From Nocardia cyriacigeorgica (GTDB lineage Bacteria > Actinomycetota > Actinomycetes > Mycobacteriales > Mycobacteriaceae): DNA of 64,000 bases. How positions within the stretch are numbered: position 1 is the stretch's first letter; every line of letters begins with the position of its first letter. A program made the translations under genes and the position numbers. The notes beneath the pieces were generated by a model. The model had not been told where the DNA came from, did not search any database, and saw nothing but the letters and a program-made list of their open reading frames with translations. Of this stretch, positions 35,115 to 43,535 are shown in pieces. The DNA lies in the NCBI RefSeq assembly GCF_005863245.1, contig NZ_VBUT01000009.1, positions 62,001 to 126,000 on the forward strand, read 5' to 3'.

Positions 35115-36113
35115 ATGTCATACCCGACCGGGGGCTCCGGGTACAACGCGCCCGCGCCGACGCCCTCCGCTTCCCCCAACCCCGGCCAGTCGCCGGCCGG
35201 CGCAGGTACCGAATCCGGTGCCGCCGCCAAGGGGCTGCCGTTCTTCCTGACGATCGGCGTGGCTGCGCTGGGTGTGATCAGCTTCCTGCTCGGCTTCCTG
35301 CCGTTCATGGGCCCGGATGGCGACTTCGGTGGCGAGGCGGATTCGTTGAACGCCTTCGTCTCCGGCCACACCGCGCTGTTGGCGCTGGCGCTGCTCGGCG
35401 GTGCGCTCGCGGGTCTGTCGCTGCTGCCCAAGCAGAACTGGACCGGAGTCGCCGCGGCGGTGTCGGTCGCCGCGTTCGTCGGCGTGCTGTTCCAGTCGTT
35501 CAGCTTCCCCGAGGGCACCAAGGCCGAGTTCGGCGTCTGGGTTCTGCTGTTCTTCGTGTTCGTCCAGGCGGCCATCGCCGTCGCGGTCCTGCTGTTCGAG
35601 GCCGGCATCATCAAGCTGCCCGAACCGCGTCCGGCCGCGCAGCAGGCGCAGGCCGGCTACGGCCAGCAGCAGCCGGGTTACGGTCAGCAGCAGTACGGCC
35701 AGCAGCAGGGTGGCTACGGCCAGCAGCAGTTCGGCCAGAGCCAGCCGGGCCAGGGCGGTTTCGGTGGCGGCCAGTACCCGTCGCAGCCGTCCTACAGCCA
35801 GCCGGGCCAGCAGCCCGCCTACGGCCAGCAGCCCGGTCAGCAGCCCTACGGTCAGCAGCAGCCGTCCTACGGCCAGCAGCCCGGTTACGGTGCGGGCCAG
35901 CAGCAGTCGCCGTACGCCGGTGGCCAGCAGCAGTCGCCGTCGGATGGCGCCACCCAGCAGTTCGGTGGTCAGCAGCAGCAGTACGGCCAGCAGCAGTACG
36001 GTCAGCAGCAGCCGCAGCAGGGCCAGCAGGGCCAGCCGTTCGGTGGCGAGCAGAACGCCGATCCGGCCGCCGACCCGACGCGGGCGTTCCGTCCCTCGGA
36101 CGACAACAAGTAA
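35115..36113 (+). CDS. DUF5336 membrane protein (34-kDa antigen homologue) with Gly-Tyr-Gln-rich tail
   Basis: This 332-residue protein has about four TM helices in residues 40-175: FFLTIGVAALGVISFLLGFL, TALLALALLGGALAGLSLL, VAAAVSVAAFVGVLFQ, WVLLFFVFVQAAIAVAVLLF. A low-complexity tail of about 150 residues follows, built from GYGQQQ, YGQQQ and GQQP units. It corresponds to M. tuberculosis Rv0954, whose position between sucD and perM is the same; Rv0954 is described as a membrane protein linked to cell-envelope or division proteins. The tail looks intrinsically disordered and prion-like. Function is not established. Confidence 0.88.
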   Translation: MSYPTGGSGYNAPAPTPSASPNPGQSPAGAGTESGAAAKGLPFFLTIGVAALGVISFLLGFLPFMGPDGDFGGEADSLNAFVSGHTALLALALLGGALAGLSLLPKQNWTGVAAAVSVAAFVGVLFQSFSFPEGTKAEFGVWVLLFFVFVQAAIAVAVLLFEAGIIKLPEPRPAAQQAQAGYGQQQPGYGQQQYGQQQGGYGQQQFGQSQPGQGGFGGGQYPSQPSYSQPGQQPAYGQQPGQQPYGQQQPSYGQQPGYGAGQQQSPYAGGQQQSPSDGATQQFGGQQQQYGQQQYGQQQPQQGQQGQPFGGEQNADPAADPTRAFRPSDDNK

Positions 36114-36203
36114 TCCGGCGACCACACGGTTGTCATCGGTGCTCTCCCGGCGCCCGGCGCGCCTGACCCGCTCGCGCCGGGAGAGCTGCCAACCTGAATC
36201 TTC

Positions 36204-37697
36204 ATGAGCTCCCCGCGGAATTCGCTTGTCCGACGGACCGCACCGGTCCGATCCGAGCCGGAGCCGCCGGTCGATGAACCCGGCTTTCTGTCACTCACCC
36301 CCGAACGCGCGCGGGTGTTGTCGCTCGTGGCCGCCCGCCCGGCCGCCTTCGGGCTCGCGGCCATCGTCGTCGCCATGCTTGCCACGCTGTTGGCCTCCGG
36401 CAGCGGCGTTTCCGGTATCTCCGGTGCCATCGCGGGCAGTTGGCTCGCGGTGCACCAGGTGCCCGTCGTCATTGGCGCCACCACGCTCGGTGTGCTGCCG
36501 CTGTTGCCCACCGCACTGATGATGTGGGCGTGCGCGCGTGAATGCGCGCACGCGGTCGAACCGGATCCGTCTCGCGCCGATCTGGCCTGGCTGATCGCTG
36601 CGGCCGCGGGCGGGCCACTGCTGGTCACCGCCGTCTGCCTGGCCGTCACCGAGGACGCTTCCGGTGTGCTGCCCATGCAGCCGCCGAATCCGCTGACGGC
36701 CTTCGCCTGGGTGGGCGGGCTGCACCTGGTGGCCGCCGGGTGCGGTATCGCCGCCGGACTCTGGCCCGCCAGCGCGGATCGGCTGCCGTACTGGGCGGTG
36801 GCCGCCGGCTACGTCGCCGCCCACACCGTGCTGCGGATGCTCGGCGCCGCCGCCGTCGTCACCATCGTCTCGCTGCTCGCGCACTGGTCCCGGATCGGGG
36901 ACAGCTATTCCGGCGCGGGCAATGCCGGCGGCGTCATCGGGCTGACGGTGCTCTCGCTGCTGTATCTGCCCAATGTGGTGATCGGCGCGGTGGCCGTGCT
37001 GGTCGGCGCGGGCGTCGAATTCGGTGACGCCTCGGTCGGGGTGTTCTCCGTGGTCGGTGGTCCGGTGCCGTCGATGCCGGTGCTCGCCGCGCTGCCGACG
37101 GGTCCAGCGGCGGGCTGGTGGCCGGTGCTGCTGCTGATCCCCGTCGTCGTCGGTGTGATCGGCGGTCTCGATACCGCACGCACTTCGCCCGACCGCATCC
37201 TCGCCCCGTGGTCGACGCTCGTGGGCGCGGCGCTGGCGACGGTGGCGCTGGTGCTGCTCGGCGCGGTGGCGGGCGGCGAACTCGGCACCTTCGGCCGGAT
37301 CGGTCCCGATCTGCCGATCTTCGCCGTCGTGACCTTGGTCTTCCTTGCCGTCACCGGTTATGCGGGGCTGGTCTTCGCCCGCCTGTTCATCACGCCGGTC
37401 GGCACCCCGATCCCTGGGTTCGGCTACGTCGACGACCACGGCGAGGACTACCCCGACGACGATTACGACGATGACGACTACGCCGACGATGAGTACGACG
37501 ACGAGTACGACGACTACGAATTCGGCGACTACGACGACGGCCCGGAACTGACGCTGGAACTCGACGCCGAAGTTGTCGAGGAGCAGCCCGCGCTCGACCA
37601 CCGCACCGCGCACCCGGCCGAGCCGCCCGCCGAGATCGTCGACGCCGAGGTGGTCGAGGCGGACCTGCCGGAAAGTGGCCGAACCGAGGATCGTTAG
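36204..37697 (+). CDS. perM: PerM-like DUF6350 integral membrane protein
   Basis: This 497-residue polytopic protein has about ten TM helices between residues 45 and 400, beginning LAAIVVAMLATLLASGSGVS and including VVIGATTLGVLPLLPTALMM WACAREC, and an IGLTVLSLLYLPNVVIGAVA segment. It ends in a strongly acidic Asp/Tyr tail (DDDYDDDDYADDEYDDEY) and further Glu-rich sequence. It matches the Rv0955/PerM family, which in M. tuberculosis is needed for cell division at low magnesium and chronic infection. Location beside the 34-kDa homologue and purN supports orthology. The acidic tail may bind divalent cations; that is inference. Confidence 0.85.
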   Translation: MSSPRNSLVRRTAPVRSEPEPPVDEPGFLSLTPERARVLSLVAARPAAFGLAAIVVAMLATLLASGSGVSGISGAIAGSWLAVHQVPVVIGATTLGVLPLLPTALMMWACARECAHAVEPDPSRADLAWLIAAAAGGPLLVTAVCLAVTEDASGVLPMQPPNPLTAFAWVGGLHLVAAGCGIAAGLWPASADRLPYWAVAAGYVAAHTVLRMLGAAAVVTIVSLLAHWSRIGDSYSGAGNAGGVIGLTVLSLLYLPNVVIGAVAVLVGAGVEFGDASVGVFSVVGGPVPSMPVLAALPTGPAAGWWPVLLLIPVVVGVIGGLDTARTSPDRILAPWSTLVGAALATVALVLLGAVAGGELGTFGRIGPDLPIFAVVTLVFLAVTGYAGLVFARLFITPVGTPIPGFGYVDDHGEDYPDDDYDDDDYADDEYDDEYDDYEFGDYDDGPELTLELDAEVVEEQPALDHRTAHPAEPPAEIVDAEVVEADLPESGRTEDR

Positions 37698-37708
37698 GCT
37701 CTACGGCG

Positions 37709-38404
37709 GTGGCAACGATCCGGCCACCGCCCGACCCGACTCCCAGGAGTAGAGCGCTGACCTCCCCGGCCCCATCCGAAAAGGCCCCGGCCACCGTCGT
37801 CGTACTCGCCTCGGGCACCGGATCGCTGCTGCGCGCGCTCATCGAGGCCACCGCGGCCCCCGGCTATCCGGCCCGCATCGTCGCCGTCGGTGTCGACCGG
37901 ACCTGCGCTGCCACCGAGCATGCCGACGCCGCGGGCATCCCGCATTTCCGCATCGCGCTCGCCGACTTCCCCGACCGCAGCGCCTGGGATACCGCCCTGA
38001 CCGACGCGGTCGCGGCCTACGAACCCGACCTGGTGGTCTCCGCCGGTTTCATGAAGATCCTCGGCCCGATGTTCCTGAAGCGGTTCGGCGGCCGCATCAT
38101 CAACACGCATCCCGCGCTGCTGCCCGCCTTCCCCGGTGCGCACGGCGTCCGCGACGCGCTCGCCTACGGCGTGCGGGTCACCGGGTCGACGGTGCACCTG
38201 GTGGACGAGGGCATCGACACCGGCCCGATCCTGGCGCAGGAAGCGGTCGAGGTGCGGCCCGATGACGACGAGGCCACCCTGCACGAGCGCATCAAGGTTG
38301 TCGAGCGACGGTTGCTGGCGGAGGTTGTCGCCGCCGTCGCCACCCGAGGCATTGTCTCCGACGGACGAAAGGCAGTAATCCCAGATGAGCGAGTTTCCCG
38401 GTGA
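37709..38404 (+). CDS. purN: Phosphoribosylglycinamide formyltransferase
   Basis: This enzyme of about 231 residues transfers a formyl group from 10-formyl-THF to GAR in purine synthesis. Motifs: VVVLASGTGSLLRALIEA, VVSAGFMKILGPMFLKRFGG, RIINTHPALLPAFPGAHGVR with the catalytic Asn and His, and GSTVHLVDEGIDTGPILAQE. GTG 37709 has no good ribosome site. An AGGAG at 37744-37748 sits 8 bases before an in-frame CTG (37757), so the true protein may start there, 16 residues later. The stop overlaps the purH GTG by 4 bases. The two steps are non-consecutive but both use 10-formyl-THF. Confidence 0.95.
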   Translation: MATIRPPPDPTPRSRALTSPAPSEKAPATVVVLASGTGSLLRALIEATAAPGYPARIVAVGVDRTCAATEHADAAGIPHFRIALADFPDRSAWDTALTDAVAAYEPDLVVSAGFMKILGPMFLKRFGGRIINTHPALLPAFPGAHGVRDALAYGVRVTGSTVHLVDEGIDTGPILAQEAVEVRPDDDEATLHERIKVVERRLLAEVVAAVATRGIVSDGRKAVIPDERVSR

Positions 38405-39963
38405 GTGAATCCAGCGACCGCAAGCCGATCCGCCGGGCGCTGGTGAGCGTCTACGACAAGACCGGGCTCGTCGAGCTCGCGACCGGCCTGCACGAGGCCG
38501 GGGTCGAACTGGTCTCGACCGGGTCGACCGCGGCCCGCATCGCCGACGCCGGAATTCCGGTGACCAAGGTCGAAGACCTCACCGGATTCCCGGAAACCCT
38601 GGACGGCCGGGTCAAGACGCTGCATCCGCGGGTGCACGCGGGCATCCTCGCCGACACCCGCAAGAGCGAGCACGTCGATCAGCTGGTCGAGCTGGGCGTG
38701 GAGGCCTTCCAACTGGTGGTGGTGAACCTCTACCCGTTCACCGAGACCGTGGCCAGTGGCGCGGCGCCCGACGAATGCGTGGAGCAGATCGATATCGGCG
38801 GTCCGTCGATGGTGCGCGCCGCGGCCAAGAACCATCCGTCGGTGGGTGTGGTCGTCGACAGCGGCGACTACGAGCAGGTGCTCAGCGCTGTGCGCGCGGG
38901 CGGTTTCACCCTCGCCGAGCGGACGGCGTTGGCGGCCAAGGCCTTCCAGCACACCGCGAACTACGACGTCGCGGTGGCCAGCTGGATGACCAGCGTGCTC
39001 GCGCCCGGCACCGAACGCTTCCCGGACTGGATCGGCGGCAGCTGGGAGCGTGCCGCGGTGTTGCGTTACGGCGAGAACCCGCATCAAGAAGCCGCGCTCT
39101 ACACCGCCAACGACGGCGCGCCGGGGCTGGCGCAGGCGCGTCAGTTGCACGGCAAGGAGATGTCGTACAACAACTACGTCGACGCCGACGCCGCCTGGCG
39201 GGCGGCCTACGACCACACCGATCCCGCGGTGGCGATCATCAAGCACGCCAACCCCTGTGGCATCGCGCTCGGCGCCGACATCGCCGAGGCGCACCGCAAG
39301 GCGCACGCCTGCGATCCGGTGAGCGCCTACGGCGGCGTGATCGCGGCCAACCGTGAGGTCACCGTGGAGATGGCCCAGCAGGTCGCCGAGATCTTCACCG
39401 AGGTGATCGTGGCCCCGTCCTACGCCGACGGTGCGGTGGAGGTGTTGCAGCGCAAGAAGAACGTGCGCATCCTGGTGGCCGAGCCGCCGCGCCGGGCCGG
39501 TGTCGAGCTGCGGCCGATCAGCGGCGGCGCGCTGTTGCAGCAGCGCGACATCCTCGACGCCGAGGGCGACGATCCCGCCAACTGGACCCTGGTGGCCGGC
39601 GAGCCCGCCGACGCCCAGACCCTGGCCGATCTCGCCTTCGCCTGGCGGGCCTGCCGCGCGGTGAAGTCGAATGCCATCCTGCTCGCGCACGACGGTGCCT
39701 CCGTCGGTGTCGGCATGGGCCAGGTCAACCGGGTCGACGCGGTCGGGCTGGCCGTGCAGCGGGCCGGGGACCGGGTCAAGGGTTCGGTCGCCGCCTCGGA
39801 CGCGTTCTTCCCGTTCCCGGATGGGCCGGAGGCGCTCATCCAGGCCGGTGTGCGGGCCATCGTGCATCCCGGCGGTTCGGTGCGGGATCAGGAGACGATC
39901 GACGTCGCGCGCGCGGCGGGTGTCACCGTCTACCTGACGGGTTCGCGGCACTTCGCGCACTGA
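38401..39963 (+). CDS. purH: Bifunctional AICAR transformylase/IMP cyclohydrolase
   Basis: This 520-residue enzyme performs the last two steps of IMP synthesis. The N-terminal IMP cyclohydrolase (about 1-200) shows RRALVSVYDKTGLVELATGL, STGSTAARIADAGIPV and TKVEDLTGFPETLDGRVKTL HPRVHAGILA. The transformylase part shows LRYGENPHQEAALYT, the catalytic KHANPCGIALG, and DAFFPFPDGPEALIQAGVRA. It starts at GTG 38401, overlapping purN (GTGA). A strong hairpin terminator follows immediately. Confidence 0.98.
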   Translation: MSESSDRKPIRRALVSVYDKTGLVELATGLHEAGVELVSTGSTAARIADAGIPVTKVEDLTGFPETLDGRVKTLHPRVHAGILADTRKSEHVDQLVELGVEAFQLVVVNLYPFTETVASGAAPDECVEQIDIGGPSMVRAAAKNHPSVGVVVDSGDYEQVLSAVRAGGFTLAERTALAAKAFQHTANYDVAVASWMTSVLAPGTERFPDWIGGSWERAAVLRYGENPHQEAALYTANDGAPGLAQARQLHGKEMSYNNYVDADAAWRAAYDHTDPAVAIIKHANPCGIALGADIAEAHRKAHACDPVSAYGGVIAANREVTVEMAQQVAEIFTEVIVAPSYADGAVEVLQRKKNVRILVAEPPRRAGVELRPISGGALLQQRDILDAEGDDPANWTLVAGEPADAQTLADLAFAWRACRAVKSNAILLAHDGASVGVGMGQVNRVDAVGLAVQRAGDRVKGSVAASDAFFPFPDGPEALIQAGVRAIVHPGGSVRDQETIDVARAAGVTVYLTGSRHFAH

Positions 39964-39980
39964 GCGTCGAACGAACACAC

Positions 39981-40016
39981 GACGCCGTGTCGGGGCACCA
40001 GCCCTGACACGGCGTC
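39981..40016. terminator. Terminator after purH
   Basis: GACGCCGTGTCGGGGC pairs with GCCCTGACACGGCGTC over 16 positions with one G-T pair and a 4-base loop, starting 17 bases after the purH stop. Confidence 0.85.
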
Positions 40017-40050
40017 GGTCGTTCCAGGCACACGGCTGAGGCGTGATGTT

Positions 40051-40096
40051 CACCGCGTGCGGCTCGCTGCGCACACCGCGTGCGGCTCGCTGCGCA
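40051..40096 (+). repeat. Perfect 23-bp tandem duplication
   Basis: A 23-base unit starting CACCGCGTGCGGCTCGCTGC is present twice without gap (40051-40073 and 40074-40096), between the purH terminator and the lipoprotein gene end. Confidence 0.95.
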
Positions 40097-40162
40097 GCTG
40101 ACCCACCAGCTATGCGATCAGCAGCCCAACCTCGTCGCGCGCTTCCCGCGATCGCCCAACGC

Positions 40163-40618
40163 CTACACCGCGCTGCGCACTTCCCGATCGCCCACCGGCG
40201 CCTGCAATTGCAGCTCGAGCGTGCCGAAGACCGCGATCATCACGCACATCTTGCCCACCGCGTCGGCCCGTGTGCCCGAACGCAATTCGATGGTGACGGC
40301 CTCGTCGGTCTCGGTGACGGTGGCGTCCACGCCGTAGCATTCCGGCGCTCCGGTCTCGAAGCTGATCGCGATCCGGTTGCCGGGCAGGGCGGTCCACGAG
40401 GTGAAGGGGATCGGGTGGGCGCCGACGATGGTGGGGTCGGCGGTGAACGGCTCGCCCGTCGCCGCGGCGGGGTTCTCGGTCGGGGTGTTCGGCGCGGAGG
40501 TGCTCACCGGGCTCGTAACCTCTTGTGCGGCACCGTCATCGGCATCGCCGCAGGCGGCGACGGTCAAGACGGTGACGGCAACGGCGAGCAGGGTGGCACA
40601 GCCACGGCGCAGCGACAT
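40163..40618 (-). CDS. Putative lipoprotein of unknown function
   Basis: This 151-residue exported protein has a basic start MSLRRGC, a hydrophobic stretch TLLAVAVTVLTVAAC and a lipobox LTVAAC followed by GDADDG. Cleavage before that Cys and lipid attachment to the membrane are expected. The mature part begins with a Thr/Ser/Pro linker and ends in a beta-rich domain (RIAISFETGAPECYGVDATV, VTIELRSGTRADAVGKMCVM) with two Cys that could form a disulfide. No family was recognised. ATG 40618 is used, and a GTG 6 bases upstream is also open. It lies beyond the terminator of the zinc-free ribosomal operon. Confidence 0.8.
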   Translation of the reverse strand: MSLRRGCATLLAVAVTVLTVAACGDADDGAAQEVTSPVSTSAPNTPTENPAAATGEPFTADPTIVGAHPIPFTSWTALPGNRIAISFETGAPECYGVDATVTETDEAVTIELRSGTRADAVGKMCVMIAVFGTLELQLQAPVGDREVRSAV

Positions 40619-40675
40619 GGGCACACCTTAACGCAGGTGCCCGCCGCGACTGCTGCTCGTTCGCCCGGGAGACGA

Positions 40676-40706
40676 CAAGGCCCCCGATGGCGCATCGGGG
40701 GCCTTG
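40676..40706 (-). terminator. Terminator of the rpmB-rpmG-rpsN-rpsR operon
   Basis: CAAGGCCCCCGATG and CATCGGGGGCCTTG form a perfect 14-bp stem with a 3-base loop, 60 bases beyond the rpsR stop. Confidence 0.85.
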
Positions 40707-40765
40707 GTCGCTGCGGGAGCCGTGAGTATCGCGGTGCCGCGAGCTGGTGGACGCGGCGGCGCGGA

Positions 40766-41020
40766 TCAGCGGCTGGTGAACGGGAGCAGCGCCATCTCCC
40801 TGGCGTTCTTGACCGCCACCGCCACCTGACGCTGCTGTTGCGGGGTGAGGCCGGTGACGCGGCGGCTGCGGATCTTGCCGCGGTCGGAGATGAAGGTTCG
40901 CAGCAGGTTGACGTCTTTGTAGTCGACGGTCTCGATACCGGCGGCGATCAGCGGGTTCTTCTTCGGCTTGCGGGCCTGTTCGGCTCGGACCTTCTTCGAC
41001 GGTGCTCGCTTGACTGCCAT
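40766..41020 (-). CDS. rpsR2: 30S ribosomal protein S18, zinc-independent paralogue
   Basis: This 84-residue bS18 protein (MAVKRAPSKKVRAEQARKPK, IETVDYKDVNLLRTFISDRG KI, RRVTGLTPQQQRQVAVAVKN AREMALLPF) lacks the N-terminal CxxC zinc motif found in the housekeeping form. It is the last gene of the left-running four-gene operon rpmB-rpmG-rpsN-rpsR. In mycobacteria and streptomycetes such C-minus paralogues replace zinc-binding versions in the ribosome when zinc is scarce, under Zur control. Its role in this organism is inferred from that. Confidence 0.93.
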   Translation of the reverse strand: MAVKRAPSKKVRAEQARKPKKNPLIAAGIETVDYKDVNLLRTFISDRGKIRSRRVTGLTPQQQRQVAVAVKNAREMALLPFTSR

Positions 41021-41053
41021 TAGTCGGGTTCCTTACTCACGAGATCAGGGTTT

Positions 41054-41359
41054 CTACCAGCTCGATTTGTGCACACCGGGCAACTCTCCCCGATGGGCCA
41101 TCTCGCGTACACGTACCCGAGAGAGCCCGAACTTCCGGAGATGTCCGCGCGGTCGTCCGTCGGCGGCGTCCCGATTGCGCAATCGTACCGGACTGGCGTC
41201 GCGGGGCAGGCGCTGTAGGGCCGACTGGGCGGCGGCGCGGTCGGCGTCGGGGGTGGCCGGGTTGCGGATCAGTTCCTTGAGCTCGGCCCGCCGCGCTGCG
41301 TAGCGGGCGACGATCTGCTTGCGCTGTTCGTTGCGGGCGATCTTGGATTTCTTGGCCAT
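41054..41359 (-). CDS. rpsN2: 30S ribosomal protein S14, zinc-independent long form
   Basis: This 101-residue uS14 (MAKKSKIARNEQRKQIVARY, LQRLPRDASPVRLRNRDAAD GRPRGHLRKFGLSRVRVREM AHRGELPGVHKSSW) is the long form without the two CxxC zinc pairs of the 61-residue type. Its ATG overlaps the rpmG stop by one base (TGATG). It replaces the zinc form during zinc limitation in related bacteria. Confidence 0.95.
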   Translation of the reverse strand: MAKKSKIARNEQRKQIVARYAARRAELKELIRNPATPDADRAAAQSALQRLPRDASPVRLRNRDAADGRPRGHLRKFGLSRVRVREMAHRGELPGVHKSSW

Positions 41360-41529
41360 CAGCGTTCCTCGCGGAAGTCGACATGCTTGCGCACGACGGG
41401 GTCGTATTTGCGCAGCACCATGCGGTCGGGGTCGTTGCGCCGGTTCTTGCGGGTGACGTAGGTGTAGCCGGTGCCCGCGGTGGACTTCAGCTTGATCACC
41501 GGACGCAGTTCGGTCGATTTCGATGCCAT
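41359..41529 (-). CDS. rpmG2: 50S ribosomal protein L33, zinc-independent
   Basis: This 56-residue bL33 (MASKSTELRPVIKLKSTAGT, YTYVTRKNRRNDPDRMVLRK YDP) has no cysteine, so it is the C-minus type. ATG 41529 gives the correct family start; the much longer open frame upstream is antisense or out-of-frame noise. It follows rpmB by 13 bases and overlaps rpsN by one base. Confidence 0.93.
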   Translation of the reverse strand: MASKSTELRPVIKLKSTAGTGYTYVTRKNRRNDPDRMVLRKYDPVVRKHVDFREER

Positions 41530-41542
41530 CGTGGTTCTCCGC

Positions 41543-41779
41543 TCAGATCTTGTCGCCGCGCGCCCGGATGCGGGCCACCACGGCCTCGATTCCGTCGCGG
41601 TCGATGGTCTTGATGCCCTTGGCCGAGACGGTGAGCGTGATGCGGCGGTCTTCGCTGGGCAGGTAGTAGGTCTTGCGCTGGATGTTCGGGTTCCAGCGGC
41701 GGTTGGTCCGCTTGTGCGAATGCGAGACGGATTTGCCGAAACCGGGCCGGCGGCCGGTGACCTGGCAATGGGCCGACAT
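41543..41779 (-). CDS. rpmB2: 50S ribosomal protein L28, zinc-independent
   Basis: This 78-residue bL28 (MSAHCQVTGRRPGFGKSVSH SHKRTNRRWNPNIQ, then YLPSEDRRITLTVSAKGIKT) retains only one cysteine (Cys5) of the usual zinc set, so zinc binding is lost. It is the first gene of the left-running operon, and a Zur-box-like site lies 25 bases upstream. Confidence 0.94.
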   Translation of the reverse strand: MSAHCQVTGRRPGFGKSVSHSHKRTNRRWNPNIQRKTYYLPSEDRRITLTVSAKGIKTIDRDGIEAVVARIRARGDKI

Positions 41780-41803
41780 GGCGGGGCTCCCTCCAATAGG
41801 TGA

Positions 41804-41818
41804 TGACAATCGTTTTCG
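41804..41818 (-). promoter_or_regulatory. Zur-box-like operator for the rpmB operon
   Basis: On the reverse strand this reads CGAAAACGATTGTCA, close to the mycobacterial Zur box TGAAAATCATTTTCA. It lies just upstream of rpmB in the divergent promoter region. Zinc-loaded Zur would repress the operon. Confidence 0.7.
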
Positions 41819-41859
41819 ACAACGACCGCTCGGCACTGTACCGTGTGGCGAGCCGTTAA

Positions 41860-41874
41860 TGAAAACCGTTACCG
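41860..41874 (+). promoter_or_regulatory. Second Zur-box-like operator, for the COG0523 gene
   Basis: TGAAAACCGTTACCG has the left half of the Zur box intact (TGAAAA) and a weaker right half. It lies 12 bases before the GTG of the COG0523 gene and would control the right-running operon. Confidence 0.6.
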
Positions 41875-41886
41875 AAAGGGGTTGCT

Positions 41887-43176
41887 GTGATTCCCGATCG
41901 CAGAACACCGGTCGTGGTGGTCGCCGGGTCCTCCGGGCGCGCCACCGAGGGTGTCGACCAGGTGGCCCGTGCGTTGGGCGCCGCCCCCGGCACCGTCGTC
42001 GTCCGCCACGATCTGGCCGAACTGCGGGAGGGCATCGTCCGCCGGACGGTGCGTGACGGCGCCACGGAGAGCGTCGAGGTGCTCGAGCTGGCCCACGGAT
42101 GCGTCTCCTGCACACTGCGCGCGGATCTGCTCCCGCTGCTGTGCACCCTGGCCGCGCGTGATTCGGTGACGCGCATCGTGCTCGCCCTGGACCCCGCCTT
42201 CGAGGCGGAAGCGGTATGCCACGCCATCGACGACGTCGTCGTCGCAGGCGTGATCGGACGGGTGGATGGCCCGGCTCGCCGCGACGTCCGTATCGAGGCC
42301 GTGCTGACCTGCGTCGATGCCCAGGTCTGGCTGGCGGATGCGACCGGCGACGAAACCCTCGCCGAATGCGGTCTCGCCACTGCCGACGACGACCGCACCG
42401 TGGCGCAGGTGGCGGTCGGCCAGGTCGATTTCGCCGACGCGCTGGTCGTCACCGGCGTCGACCGGGTCGACGCGCTGGACCGCGAACGTCTCGGTGCCGT
42501 CCTCACCCGGCTGGTTCCGCAGGCGCCGGTGTACTGGTGCGCGGCCGACGCGATCGGCGGGTCCGACATCGAAGCCCTGCTCGCCCGGATCCCGGCGGAT
42601 TCGCGGCGCGGCCGGATTTTCGACGCCCACGCGCCGCTGCTGCGCGGCCAGCCGCCGCTGGGCACCGAGCACGGGGTGACCCTGGTCGAATTCGCCGCGG
42701 GCCGCCCGTTCCATCCAGCTCGCCTGCACGAGGCGCTGGATGTGCTGTTCGAGGGTGTGGTCACCGCCCGCGGCCGGATGTGGCTGGCCACCCAGCCGGA
42801 CGAGGTGGTGTGGCTGGAGTCGGCCGGTGGCGGTTTGCGGGTCGGCGGCGCGGGCCGCTGGCTCGCCGCGATGACGCCGGACGAACTCGCCGAGGCCGAC
42901 CCGGACCGCCGGGCCATGGCCGCGCTGCGCTGGGACGACCGCTTCGGCGACCGCGATGTCTCGCTGGTGATCCTGGTGCACGACGCCGACCCGGCCGACA
43001 TCCGGCAGGCCCTGCACTGGGCGCTGGTCGAGGACGACGAATTGCGGTTGGTGGAGCGCGCACCCGAGCGGGTCGCGCAGTGGGACGACCCGTTCGGCGA
43101 GTGGCATGCCGATCCGTGCGAGTCCTCCGAGTCGAGCGGGCTGCCGATCGCCGGAGATCAGCGCGGCGCCGAGTGA
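41887..43176 (+). CDS. COG0523/CobW-like protein of the zinc-free ribosome operon (Mrf-like)
   Basis: This 429-residue protein has a CobW-type layout: N-terminal beta strand VVVVAGSSGRATEG, metal-motif-like HGCVSCTLRADLLP (Cys72, Cys75), LVVTGVDRVDALDRERLGAV, and a C-terminal CobW_C-like domain with RPFHPARLHEALDVLFEGVV. The Walker A position lacks the usual GKT/GKS, so GTP binding is doubtful. Similar P-loop-degenerate proteins sit in mycobacterial C-minus operons; one (Mrf) recruits the hibernation factor to zinc-free ribosomes. That role is a good guess here. The start is GTG 41887. It heads an operon with L31 and L32. Confidence 0.85.
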   Translation: MIPDRRTPVVVVAGSSGRATEGVDQVARALGAAPGTVVVRHDLAELREGIVRRTVRDGATESVEVLELAHGCVSCTLRADLLPLLCTLAARDSVTRIVLALDPAFEAEAVCHAIDDVVVAGVIGRVDGPARRDVRIEAVLTCVDAQVWLADATGDETLAECGLATADDDRTVAQVAVGQVDFADALVVTGVDRVDALDRERLGAVLTRLVPQAPVYWCAADAIGGSDIEALLARIPADSRRGRIFDAHAPLLRGQPPLGTEHGVTLVEFAAGRPFHPARLHEALDVLFEGVVTARGRMWLATQPDEVVWLESAGGGLRVGGAGRWLAAMTPDELAEADPDRRAMAALRWDDRFGDRDVSLVILVHDADPADIRQALHWALVEDDELRLVERAPERVAQWDDPFGEWHADPCESSESSGLPIAGDQRGAE

Positions 43177-43249
43177 ATCACCGAATCCGGTCGCCTCGTG
43201 CGCTTCCCGCGTGCAGAGGGCATCGACCGCACGACAGAAAGGACGATCG

Positions 43250-43534
43250 ATGAAGGCAGGGATTCATCCGGACTACCACCCGGTGGTGTTCGAGGATTCG
43301 AGTACCGGCAAACAGTTCCTGACCAGGTCCACCGCGACCAGCGACCGGACCGTGGTCTGGACCGACGGGCAGAGCTACCCCTTGCTGGTGGTCGACGTCA
43401 CCGCGGACTCGCACCCGTTCTGGACGGGCGCGCACCGGGTGCTCGATACCCAGGGCCGGGTGGAGAAGTTCGAGCGGAAATACGGTAAGCGGGCGCGCGG
43501 CGCGCAGCCCCAGCCCGGACGAGGGGAGGGCTGA
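43250..43534 (+). CDS. rpmE2: 50S ribosomal protein L31 type B
   Basis: This 94-residue bL31 type B (MKAGIHPDYHPVVFEDSSTG KQFLTRSTATS, then DVTADSHPFWTGAHRVLDTQ GRVEKFERKYG) has no cysteines, so it is the zinc-independent paralogue. The start ATG 43250 follows GAAAGGACG. It is separated from the COG0523 gene by about 70 bases and from rpmF by one base. Confidence 0.95.
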   Translation: MKAGIHPDYHPVVFEDSSTGKQFLTRSTATSDRTVVWTDGQSYPLLVVDVTADSHPFWTGAHRVLDTQGRVEKFERKYGKRARGAQPQPGRGEG

Positions 43535-43535
43535 C

